Positions 46,407 to 57,248 of a stretch of 64,000 nt of DNA are shown here, in pieces. The notes below the pieces were generated by a model. The model saw only the letters and a list, made by a program, of their open reading frames with translations. It did no database searches and was not told the DNA's origin. Source of the DNA: Bretschneidera sinensis (lineage: Eukaryota; Streptophyta; Magnoliopsida; Brassicales; Akaniaceae). The translations under genes and the position numbers were made by a program. The stretch is taken from positions 20,339,001 to 20,403,000 of the forward strand of contig CM043698.1 in the NCBI GenBank assembly GCA_023935145.1, given 5' to 3'. How positions within the stretch are numbered: the stretch's first letter is position 1; each line of letters starts with the position of its first letter.

Positions 46407-49400
46407 TTACGTGGAAACTTTCCAGATGCCAGTTCTATATCCCACAGACATCAGCGCAAGCTCCCAAAGCATGTTGGGAATGCTCAATGGATTCACCTTA
46501 GAACCAGGAATTTCAGACCAGTTTACAGATATCTCAATCATTGGGATACTAAACTGTTTGCACAGAAAAACTAGCTCAACATCAAAACACCACCTGCACA
46601 AAGTCCACAGCAAATTCTGAAAAATGCTTTAAGCAGTGACAAAGATGAAACAAATCATTATCGAAACAGCCACCAACTTTGTTTCAGATGACAAACTGAT
46701 TCGACCTATGAGGCCATAAATATAATAGTTGACCAGCCAATAACGAATGTGGCTTACCTTGTACATTTGTTTAGGACAATAATCCAACAATTGACTAACA
46801 GAAAAGTGATGACACCCCACCAGATTATTAGGCTATCTGAAATGCCCAAAATCGTGTTCCAAAAAGTACAAGCAGGCCAACGGAAACACATTTATTAAAT
46901 CAAGAAAACCATTTTAAGTATTCAATCGCTTCCTCCCTCGATCACTTATTTGGCGAAATACTAAATCATGTTTGTAAGTGCAGAAACAAAAGTTTCACTT
47001 ACTTGTTCCATTTCTTCCCTGAGATAATCTTTAATCAGTTTCTCTCTTTCTCTCCCCAAAGATCCAAAATACTCATGTGCACCCTTCACATATATAAAAT
47101 TTTAAAAAAATCTCCTTGCTTCTTACTTATAGAGAATATAGTAGACTAATGATAAGTAAATTCCATTTTTGTCCCTGAAGATTGCCATGTCCATCAAAAT
47201 TTTGATTTGTCCCAATTTGGTCTTTAACGTTATAAATCCATTCTAATTAGAACCTTCTCCTTGACACCGTTAAGTTTAACCTAACAGAACACCACGTCAA
47301 TTAGGAAAATGTGAAATTCAAAACCCCAACACTAATCCCTAATCCCTTATGAACCTTAACACTAAATTCCTTTAGAACCGTAATGTTAAATCCCTAATCC
47401 CCTTTTGAAATGGCCAGATAAAAATCTAATATGGGCTATTGAATCTCTTTAGCTTCCCACATGCTGCACGTGGGAAGAATAGGAGGTAATTATCCCGCTA
47501 AGTCCACGTAGGATGGCAGCTCGGATCCCAGTATCCCACTAACAAGAAATTCAAGAAAGGTTCCAATTCGAATGAATCAAAAGTAAAGGACATTAATAGG
47601 ATGGATGGCAATCTTCAGTTTACACATTAATAATCTATATTCTATATTTCTATCATGAATCGTGCATTCTTGAAATTCTCTAAAAAGGAAACGATAATGA
47701 GCCCATAAAAATTAAAAAGAAAGAGAAGAAAGGAGATATATTAATATATTATTACTCAACACGTAAGAAGTTAGTCTAAATGCACAGCATGAAAACAGTG
47801 GCATTCTAGTCAATAAAAACACATAATGTCCCTTTTTCTTTCACATTGTGGATCCACGGGAACTGTCTCACCAGTTCTTTTTTTTAGTTCTTTTTTATTG
47901 TTTGAGGGGGGTGGACGGGTTGTGGGCGAAGGTATCTCGATTTTTTATGATCAGAGTAATCAATAGTGTGCAAAGGGCTTCTCACCTTTTCAATCGGATG
48001 TTTGTGAAAAGCTTCCTTGCTGCAGCCCTAGTAAACATCTTAAAACCACACTACAATGTATGAAGATTCCCATATCAAGAAAAAGAGGTAGCCTAGATTG
48101 TCCAAATTCAGTAAACATTTTAAAATAGAAGAACACAAGAAATACCGAGCAGAAGAAACATATACTTTGCAAAAACCGACCTGAGTATCACGAATTCCAG
48201 GACCAGCAGTCAAGAGAACCACGAGATGGAAACCCTTCATCAAAAAGTTGCGGAACCACTTCCTCTGAAACACACATCGAACAAATTCAACTAAAAGAAA
48301 TATGGAATGCGGAAATAAAAAACGACAAAAGAATGAAATTCCTTTAAAGAGAAAGCAGCATTAACAACACTTAACTGTAGCAAGAGCTTTCTCCTCAAGA
48401 TGAGCACGAGAACCAAATGCTGCCATTGGGACATCAGATATTCTAAAACTTGAATCACTAGCTGCTGAATCTCCATGAAAATTATCCTTTCTAGCAACTG
48501 CATGGATCTGAGAGCATAAAAATCAGGTAAATTGCTGTAATTATGTTAACACTTCCACATAAATTGAATTTTACTTGTGAAAATAACTAATAAATTTACA
48601 TAATTTCCACTATTATACACAATGTGATGAATCAAAGCTCATACGCACCTGCTTCTCAAGCTTTTCTAGGTCATTAACCTTGGTTGCCCCATCAGCATCC
48701 AGCATTAGTAGTAGTTCACCACGTGAATGCAGCATTCCCTGTTTTACAATGCTTTCACAGAGGTAAAAAGCTTCAATCAATTGTAGTCGTGGATAAAAGA
48801 GAAAGAATTACCCCTTCGACAGCATTACAGAATGTTCATAACTTAGCAAACATATAATTTACATTAGACTCACTTTTCTTATAGCTTCTCCCTTTCCATG
48901 ATTTCTTCCAAGAAGGATAACCCTTACGTTATCTACTGTGTATTTCCTTACAAAGTCAAAAGCTACTCTTTTTGTCCCATCAGCGCTTCCGTCATCAATT
49001 ATCAACACCTGCTAAGGAACCCATCATTAATACATATAAAAAGGGATGCCTATGATGCTAGGCATAAAGCAAATCCTCAATAAAACCTATGAAATTGCAA
49101 GTTAAATGACTAAAAATGTGTGCACAACATCCTAATAACCAATAAACCAGAGAATAGCACAACAAAACCAGTTTCATTAAATTATCATAATCTTTTTTGA
49201 AACGTAAATTACTATAATCACTAAACACACAAATACAGCCTTCCACTACAGCAAAGATAAAGTTTTAGAATGAATGTTTAAAACTGGCCTCAGTGGCAAC
49301 ACATAAATCAGTAACATTGTGAAGCAGCACAAAAGTTTAAAAAAAAAAAATTACAACATATAAAGAACTAAAAACTTTAGTCAACATAAGAAAGACAGCA

Positions 49401-51775
49401 GAGCTAGACCATATTACCTCTAACGAATGGTTAAATGCAAATGCAAGATGCCAGAACTACCTAAAAGCAAGACCTATCTGATTAAAAAGATTGAAGAAAA
49501 TAATACCTCATAAGAAAACGAATTATCCTTTGCTGCACGTTGTTGAAGATAACTATAAAGTAAAGACATGAATATCATTATGCTTTAGTATTGTAACTTT
49601 CTGTGCAATAGCCATATCAATACAAAAATTAAATTACTTCATAAGAGATTTAAGAAACTAAATGTGGCATTCTACAAGCCCAAATTCTTAACATACTATA
49701 TTGTATGATTGAAGGTACCTTCCCTTTACCGGTTTGAAGTCAAACTCCAAAATCCAAATCAAGAGCAGATTATGTTAGGCCACATTATATCAAGGCAAAT
49801 GGGAATAAGGCACCAGCATCGATGATGATTGTGTTAATCAAGGCCAACATCATTTGTTATCAGAAAATTTCAGTAAATTGGTATCATGGCATAAATGAGA
49901 ATTAACAAAATGAATAACCGGAACATTCTTGGTGCTTACTTTTTCTTTTATTTGAGGATGGGGGTCGGAGTTGGGTTATTTAGGGATTAGGGCATTAAAA
50001 TATCATTTGACACTGTTAAGTCTGTAACGTAAATCACATGCTATGATTAGAACATATACTTGTCATAGTAAAAAATTCTGGAAACCACCCCTTAAACCCA
50101 AATAGATAAACAAATAAAAGAAAAAGTAGAAAATTAATGCTGGTTGCAGAATAGAGTGCAAAATAGTTATCATCAAGTTACATCATGGTTTCTTCAAGAG
50201 CTCCAGGAAGCCTATGCTCTTCATTAAACGCAGGAATTATCAAAGATAAATACTTCTCTGCTGGATCAGAAATGTGAGGACAAGGAACCTGGAAGAAATA
50301 CATCCAAGCAAAGTCAGAATCACTCAAAAGTCAACCATTTTGCATGCCGGTAAATCTTCTAAAAATGGTATTGATACCATATTATGTTGCTGGCTTAATT
50401 TCGTGAATTTAAAATTTCCCAGGATTGCAGGAGAATTTGAAGGTGTAGCCATTGACCATTTTATTTCTTCTTGCTGTATGCTAATACTCTACCATCTGAT
50501 TAAGTTTTCTTTGCAAATTTGAAAAACAGCTAAATAAACAGAAACCACTTTGCATGAGAGCTGGGTTAGGGTTATATGTCAGTCCTCTCTTCAGAAAAAT
50601 TGCCAGAAAGGCCTTCTTATTCATAGAAGCTAAGGCCTATATAGTGGGGGAACTTTTGATCATTTCTAACAGAAATGTTGCCTGGACAACGTTGGTATAA
50701 AATCCATAAAAAGAGCATTAAGAATTCAACAACAGTGAAAGGCATTCCCAAGCTGTTTTTAGTAAGTGGAACAACTTACAATACTTTGTCACGAACCTAT
50801 TTCCTCTTTATGCCTTATCTATATCATTCAGTACCCTCTCTTTTCTTTATTCTCAGATCTAATATGAAAAGTATGTTGCCTCACAAGCAGTTCAATATGG
50901 ATTAGTGAGTTTGACAGGTCTGTTTTAGTGGATGCTAAGCAGAACTTTGATGCTTACGAAGCTAGTTAGCTCCAATAGTTTCCACTTCTTTGAACCCGGC
51001 GTATGCTCCCTACAACTGATACTATGACATTATGATATTTAGCTCATATCCACAATATTGAATAAAATTATATGGAATGCATTAACAAATTCAAACTTAA
51101 TAAAACCTGCGAATCCAAATTTGAGGATCCTTCAAGAAACAACAGAGCTCCAATCACACTGACAAAGCTAATTGTGAGACAATTTTTTTTTTCAACTCAC
51201 TAACAAGGACCCATTTATTTACTGCAAAATTGTGGTAACAAGAACATAACCCAAAATTCTTAATCTTTATAAGATGGCTGAGTTAGAAGAAACCAAATGC
51301 AAGCAATTCTCCTCGAGTTGACTCATTTATCCATTAGAAATTTTCGTTTCCTCTCTCATATTTTCTCAGCTACCAATGGAGGCTACGAAGTCTCTGACAC
51401 GGATAAGAATCATAATTGATGCAACAGAAAAATCTAAAAAAAAACAGATAAACTTATCAAATGCAAATAATGAATTTTATATTTGACCTGTTTTAACGAA
51501 TTCGGATCCTCAAAGATCGCAGGAGCTTCAATGATACTGCCAAAAGAGGAAGAAAACATAAATTGATATCCTTCAAAAATTATAATTATCAAAACAACTG
51601 AAACCGATATTCCTAATTATAAACACAAAGATATTAAATAGGTTTTGAGACGAAGAACATACGCGTGGTTGTGTCTTCTTCTATAAGCTTCGAAGACAAT
51701 CGCAGAGATTATGCCTAATAATACTACAAAAATAAATGCGATTAAGATCTCCAAAATCGTACATAGAAACTCCAT
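46407..51775 (-). CDS. ALG5: Dolichyl-phosphate beta-glucosyltransferase
   Basis: Ten exons on the minus strand: 51775-51663, 51536-51488, 50288-50182, 49552-49507, 49008-48874, 48738-48649, 48507-48376, 48264-48181, 48050-47986 and 46593-46407. They join in frame to 335 aa, one residue from the Arabidopsis protein as I recall it. A hydrophobic N-terminal anchor (about 2-28, FLCTILEILIAFIFVVLLGIIS) precedes a GT2 glycosyltransferase domain: YLSLIIPAFNEEHRLPGALEET, VLIIDDGSADGT (about 106-117), the metal-binding LDADGATK (DAD 164-166), FHLVVLLTAGPGIRDTQCGF and RWCFDVELVFLC. It transfers glucose from UDP-glucose to dolichyl phosphate on the cytosolic ER face, making the donor for N-glycan glucosylation. 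All motifs are intact. The long intron 9 holds repeat sequence. Confidence 0.95.
47160..47590. repeat. Probable non-autonomous transposon in ALG5 intron 9
   Basis: The left part (ttgtccctgaagattgccat ... cccaatttggtctttaacg) is loosely mirrored by the right part read in complement (atgtcctttacttttgattc ... gaattggaaccttt). Similar 'ggtccctacagggataaaat' sequence is at 39660-39740. Simple repeats of 'aaccttaacactaaatccct' type fill the middle. Ends are not exact. Confidence 0.35.
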
Positions 51776-51953
51776 CTTTGTTACTTTTGGAAGTTTTGTT
51801 AGTATTTTTTTTTTTCAAATTTTGGGTTTTTGCTGCTCCTCCAAAGATGATAGCAATTTGAAGCGGTTTCAGTGGCTTTCAAGAGTTTCTGCACATGTAG
51901 GTCATTGAATATTACTTCTATTTCATTTTAATTACCGGACATTAATTCAAGAA

Positions 51954-52026
51954 GCCCGTCTAGCTCAGTTGGTAGAGCGCAAGGCTCTTAACCTTGTGGT
52001 CGTGGGTTCGAGCCCCACGGTGGGCG
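51954..52026 (+). tRNA. tRNA-Lys (anticodon CTT)
   Basis: The 73-nt cloverleaf starts GCCCGTCTAGCTCAGTTGGT and ends CCCCACGGTGGGCG. It has an A box (TAGCTCAGTTGG), a CTCTTAA anticodon loop with CTT at 51987-51989, and a B box GGTTCGAGCC. The 7-bp acceptor stem (GCCCGTC with GGTGGGC) pairs with one G-U-type or mismatch position. There is no intron and no encoded CCA. The nearest T4 run downstream is 52038-52041. It is divergent from ALG5, whose ATG is only 178 bases away. Confidence 0.96.
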
Positions 52027-52041
52027 CTTATTATATATTTT

Positions 52042-53526
52042 AATTTGTACTCAAAAAAATTTATTTCTTGTTTTAATTTGGCTAAACACGTCTTTTTTAA
52101 GTGATTTTTTTTTTTTAAATGAATTAGAACTTAAAAACAACCCAGGTTTTGTAATTCATATTCCAATATCAATTTCGGTATAACCCAATATCAATTTCGG
52201 TATAACGTAACTTTCTGGATTTTTCTTAATTGAGAAGGGTATTTACTCTCTTACAATAATACATCCATTATTATTAAATCATTGAATATCATTTGAGAAT
52301 TTTATATTTAATTATTATTAATTAAATTAGTGTTAATTTAATTATTAATATAATAATTTAATCATTATGTGTAAATATTATTATCTTGATACTTATAAAA
52401 ATGTATATTTAATATTTTATTTTGATTAAAATTAATATTTGTAATTGTACCGTTACTAAAACCAATTTAATGAAAAAAAGATATCCAAATAGTCAAACAC
52501 ATTAGCTTAGTGACGTTTTTAATATAATTTTTATCAAATACTAAATAGTTGTTAATTCTACAATTGTTTTAAATTCACTTTTGAACCTTTACAATAGAAT
52601 CAGAAGTTGGATTAAACGACTCTCATATATTTTCTTTAACTTGACCTGTTTTTTTCTTATAAAAAATGTTTAATTACAAAAATATTTTGTAGTTAATTCT
52701 ATTTTCAAAAAATACCTTGAGATTTTTTGTGACAAAAAATATCATTTGGTTGATTATATTTTTAAAAAATATTTTGTAATTTTTTTTATTAAAAAATATC
52801 TTTATACTAATAAAAAAATTTCAAAATATTTTTTTAATTTCGTATAATTTTTATAAAATCGGATCCGTGAGATCCCACTTATGATTTCCACGATGTTGGA
52901 GTCTTGATTAAGTCAAGCCCATGATCAGGGTTTGGGTTCATCACATGTTGGTGTTTTACCCAACTTATTGCTTGCATTCACGATAAAAATACTCACGATC
53001 GACAAGTCTAATTAAAGATCCGAGAAAACCTTCAATTAAACGTCTCCCACTTAACACTCCAGTGGATATGTACTTTAAGCAATGTCATGGCTTCAGCCTT
53101 TAGGCACTGTTTTCCCTTGATTATTTAGATCTAATTAATGCCATTCTAAGAATTAGTTGTTAGTACCAGCCATCTTTTTACTTCTCCAAAAAAAAAAAAA
53201 AGGGAATTGTTTTTAGCCATATTCTCTTTGGGTGGACTTTCGGTTTAGCTAATTTTTAAGTACATCTATATGCACCGATTAAAACTCAAAATAAATTTTA
53301 TAAATGTGATCAATGTAAACATAAATTTTACACGTTTACAAAATCGATAAGATTTGTGGAGTCACCGAGCAATAAATTTGCCAATTTCAAGTTTGATCAT
53401 CATAAAGTATAATTTTTCATAAAAATTTGCTTTTAAAGATTTAACTTGCATGATTTGGGACAAGATTGTGTAATATTTGATCTAAAAGCATGAGAACAAA
53501 ATAGAGATAAGATTTTATGTGGTTCG
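52042..53526. other. AT-rich spacer
   Basis: No gene is supported. A 22-bp unit (ccaatatcaatttcggtata+ac) is tandemly repeated at 52163-52184 and 52185-52206. Bases 52660-52850 contain repeated 'aaaatattttgtagtt' style words of a decayed MITE. The rest is plain. Confidence 0.5.
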
Positions 53527-53958
53527 TGATGCAGCTCAAAAATACACACTTAATGAAGACGCGATATGTGGACAGTCCCAAACTAAGACAACAGGGCAAC
53601 ACGCGGACATCCCTAAACCAAGACAACGAGGTAACACGCGGACAATACAGGTCCACACAGCTGGACCTCCAAGACACCACCGCCCTTTAGGTCACCAACA
53701 CCCTTGGCACAAGGGCTACCTCATCCCTGAAACCCTATAAAAGACCCAGGTACACGTTCCAAAGGGATGAGACCCTTAACCTAAAAAATAGACGCCGTCA
53801 TTCCCTATGCAGGTTCCCTGGTGACTCCTTAGCCTAAAAAAGGCATCGAAGCATCTTCGGAGGCATCTCCCTCCGGCGACTCCTTAGCTTACCTGTTTCC
53901 CTATGCAGGTTCCCCGAGGCTCGCCCTTCAACTCAACAGTGCGTTTTTGGAAGCAACA
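53527..53958 (+). repeat. 5' LTR of the gag-only element
   Basis: 432 bp, beginning TGATGCAGCTCAAAAATACA and ending GGAAGCAACA. It contains two copies of 'ttccctatgcaggttcccc/t' (about 53800 and 53897) flanking 'ggcatc' segments. Confidence 0.75.
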
Positions 53959-54037
53959 GATTGGTGTCATCTATGGGAAAACCACCATCTCTCGCTAACA
54001 GTAAAAGCAAAGAAGTCTAAAGAACTCATTTGTTGTC

Positions 54038-55475
54038 ATGCCACCTAAAAACGCCACCAGGGATACCGGTAAGGGAGCAGCTGAGGCTAGCACCCACCCC
54101 TAGCAGTCCGGGTCGAGACCCTTTGCCGTGTTCGGCACGCATCCCACAATAGCTATACTCCAAGCCTAGTTCATGGAGCTTTCGCAATTTGTGATCAATC
54201 TGGCCGCCGAGGTCCGCCAAGGGGCTCCCCAGCCTTCGCCTATGCCTTATCAATAGGACCCCAGCTACACAAGCTCGGCTAGCCACAGGCTCCCTATAGA
54301 CGATTGTTCCACGGCTGAGTCTTCTCCACCTCGTGCTGCCAAATCTAAAGAGAGCCCCCAGTCCAGAAGCGGTATCGACCTCGACAAACGAATAAAAGAC
54401 ATGGAGGGGAGGATCAACGAAGCGCTCAAAGGTCGAAACCACAGTGTCATGGACGAGCTCAAGTTTCAGGACCCACCTTTAACTCAAGGGGTCCTCGAGG
54501 CCTCCCTTCCGTCGAATTTTCGAATGCCCCAGATCAAACCTTATGATGGTTCTACAGACCCTATGGACCACCTCCAGCACTATAAAACCATGATGATGCT
54601 CCACAGACACTCCGATCATGTGATGTGTCGAGCCTTCCCCTTGATGCTCGAAAAGGCGGCCAAAACGTGGCACTCTTGTTTGAAACCATGGGGCATCAGC
54701 ACGTTCAAAGAGCTGAACTACGCCTCTGCATCGCATTTTTTTAGCAGCAAAAGGCCCAAGAAGACCTCGGAGTCCCTTTCAACATCGTCCAGCTAAAAGG
54801 AGAAAAACTCCAAGCCTACATCTCGAAGTTCAACTCCGCTGCATGGGAAATCTCCGACCTCGATCCCAGTGTCCAGATCCTGGTATTCAAAAATGGGTTG
54901 AGGTCCGGGATCTTCAGTTCGAAGCTCACTCGGTGGCAGCCACCTAGTGATATAAACTAGATCCTGGCCCGAATCGAGAAGTACATGCTAGCGGAAGATG
55001 ACCAAGCTTTCCAAAGAGAGCGGGAAGGGGATGCAAAGAGAAAGAGACGGGTCTCTGCCAGTCCACACCGGGAACCCGTCAAACGACTTTTCGGAAAGGA
55101 CATGCCCTTTGGGAACTTCACCCCCCTCAACGCTTCTATGACCAATGTCTTAATACAAATCTAGGACAGGGCAATCCTGCAACGGCCCCCAAGACCATTG
55201 CGTCTCAACGAGGATCGAGGTACGTAGTGTCGGTTCCATAGAAACCATGGGCACGACACAGAAGACTGTCTGGCCCTGAAGCACCAGATAGAGGCTCTCA
55301 TCAATCGGGGATAGTTGAAGGAGTTCATTGGGCCCCGAACAGAGAAATTTTCAGAACAACCCTAGAGGAGTCCCGAGCGCCAATCCGACAGAGACAGTAC
55401 GACGCAACCTACTCAAAAGAGTCCCGGGCAGAGCCATAGTGAGCCCAACCAAATAAACCCGGAGGCTGCCATGAC
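54038..55475 (+). pseudogene. Gypsy-type gag remnant
   Basis: From an ATG at 54038 the frame is interrupted by several stops. 54401-54796 keeps a recognisable retrotransposon gag core: LEASLPSNFRMPQIKPYDGSTDPMDHLQHYKTMM, then CRAFPLMLEKAAKTWHSCLKP. A frameshift near 54745 moves the rest to another frame (VPFNIVQLKGEKLQAYISKFN). Further on is a Cys/His cluster CRFHRNHGHDTEDC (about 55227-55268). No pol follows. Confidence 0.75.
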
Positions 55476-55601
55476 TAAAATATCAAAACCATCTGCGAAG
55501 GCCCTACGACCTGGGGCACTTTAAGGCACGACGGAAAGACTTAGGCTAGGTTGGTAGCCTCAGTCACCGGGCCCCATAAGCGACGGAAGGCGGACACGAC
55601 T

Positions 55602-56371
55602 CCATGTCTCCTAGGCCGAGCATATGGATTGCTCCACACATACTCGACCCAAATGTCTCCTAGACTGAGCATATGGATTGCTCCACACATGCTTGACCCC
55701 ATGCCTCTTAGGCCGAGCATATGGATTGCTCCACACATGCTCGGCCCCATGTCTCCTAGGCCGAGCATATGGATTGCTCCACACAAGCTCGTCCCCATGC
55801 CTCTTAGGCCGAACATATGGATTGCTCCACACATGCTCGACCCCATGTCTCCTAGGCCGAGTATATAGATTGCTCCACACAAGCTCGGCCCCATGCCTCT
55901 TAGGCCGAACATATGGATTGTTCCACACATGCTCGGCCCCATGTCTCCTAGGCCGAGCATATGGATTGCTCCACACATGCTCGGCTCCATGTCTCCTAGG
56001 CCGAGCATATGGACTACTCCACACATACTTTGCCCCATGCCTCCTAAGCCGAGCATATGGATTGCTCCACACCTACTCGGCTCCATGTCTCCTAGGGCGA
56101 ACATATGGATTGCTCCACATATGCTCAGCCTTATGTCTCCTAGGTCGAGCATATGGATTGCTCCACACATGCTTGGCCCCATGTCTCTTAGGCAAAGTAT
56201 ATGGATCGCTCCACACATGTTCGGCCTAATGCCTCCTTGGCCGAGCATATGGATTTCTCCACGCATGCTCTGCCCAATGCCTTATTGGCTGAGTATATGG
56301 ATTGCTCCAACGCATGCTCGGCCCAATGTCTCCAAGGCCGAGCGTATGGACTACTCCTCGAACGCTTAGCT
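55602..56371. repeat. 48-bp minisatellite, 16 units, each with an inverted repeat
   Basis: Unit starts are at 55602, 55650, 55699, 55747, then every 48 bases to 56275, and 56324; two units carry a 1-base insertion. The best units contain GGCCGAGCAT and, 16 bases later, its exact complement ATGCTCGGCC, so each can form a 10-bp stem. Because 48 is a multiple of 3 and stop codons are absent from most frames, long open frames appear on both strands (for example 241 codons on the minus strand with the 16-residue period MCGAIHMLGLGDMGPS). These are repeat by-products, not evident genes. Confidence 0.95.
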
Positions 56372-56473
56372 CGGCACCACCAAGGCTCAGTAGATTGATT
56401 GCCCTTTTACTGAGACTAAACCCAGCAAAATTTTCTTGAGCACATAAATGTGTTTAAGGAAGTGAAGGGTCTC

Positions 56474-56640
56474 TGATGCAGCTCAAAAACACACACCCAA
56501 TGAAGACGCGGCATGGCAACACGTGGACAGCCTCAAACCAAGACAACAGGGCGCTTGAACAGCCCCAAACCAAGACAACAGGGCAACACGTGGACAACGT
56601 AAGTCCACACAGTTGGACCTCCAAGACACCACCGCTTGCC
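56474..56640 (+). repeat. Truncated 3' LTR of the gag-only element
   Basis: It matches the first part of 53527-53958 (TGATGCAGCTCAAAAA, gacaacagggcaacacg, ggacctccaagacaccaccg). It then diverges at about 56640, where unrelated sequence starts. It has an internal extra 'aaccaagacaacagggc' unit compared with the 5' LTR. Confidence 0.8.
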
Positions 56641-57014
56641 CCTCCAACGCTTGCCAGATGTTTCTAGTCCCTGTCAACGTATTCAATTAACCGTCTCTTT
56701 CATTTAATGAGGTAAATACACCATTTATTATACTTTCTACGTTGAGCCAAAAACCATCTTTATAATCGTTGTGACTTAAGTCTTAACAAAAAAAACACAC
56801 AAAATCGAGTCAAACAGCTGTTATCGTTCAACACACAAACACCACATCTTCATTGGCTCACAAATAATTCCCATGTTTGGTACTCCAAATCAGATTAATA
56901 GTAAAGATAAAATGAAATAATTTATAAACCTTTACTGGTCCTACCTCCAATTTTAGTGAAGATAATATTTTTTATCAAAAGATAAAAAAAAAAAAGAAAA
57001 TATAAGTCTGAATT

Positions 57015-57248
57015 TTTCGGGAGAACAATTTGGAATATCTAAAACAAAAAATAATGGTATTTGTTAGTAACAGTATAACAGAGACAATCAATCAATATAG
57101 ATTAATCCGATATCTGATTCAAATTCAATATAGCTTATATAGGTATTTAAGAAATGTATTGAATCCATTATTTTTTGAATATAAAATTCAAATGGATCAA
57201 CTAGCAAATGATACCCTGATCATAGAACTGACTTTACATTTTTACTAG
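57015..57248 (+). pseudogene. Plastid ycf2-like fragment in the nucleus (NUPT)
   Basis: The open frame [20 protein letters not shown], followed by [20 protein letters not shown] and a region ending near [16 protein letters not shown], strongly resembles an internal segment of chloroplast Ycf2 as I remember it (the same [14 protein letters not shown] motif). Only about 70 residues are present, with changes and missing residues, and the flanks are AT-rich nuclear DNA. It is therefore an inserted, decaying plastid fragment and not a gene. Confidence 0.65.

Larger units (their letters stand above)
53527..56640 (+). mobile_element. Gag-only LTR element, Gypsy-like, 3' LTR truncated
   Basis: A 5' LTR (53527-53958, starts TGATGCAGCTC, ends AGCAACA) is followed by GATTGGTGTCATCTATGGGAA, the usual post-LTR sequence of a large class of plant Gypsy elements. 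Its first part recurs at 56474-about 56640 as a truncated 3' LTR. Between them are a gag remnant, a repeat array and no protease, reverse transcriptase or integrase. A TATA motif (ctataaaa, 53735-53742) lies in the 5' LTR. The element is a non-autonomous derivative and looks dead. Confidence 0.8.

Noticed and set aside
55541..56266. 241-codon minus-strand open frame with a 16-residue repeat, and overlapping plus-strand frames
   Set aside because: All arise from the 48-bp minisatellite, whose period is a multiple of three; no frame is favoured and no domain or start context supports a protein.
55602..56371. CRISPR-like array
   Set aside because: Regularly spaced repeats, but the whole unit repeats with no unique spacers, in a plant nuclear context; it is a minisatellite.
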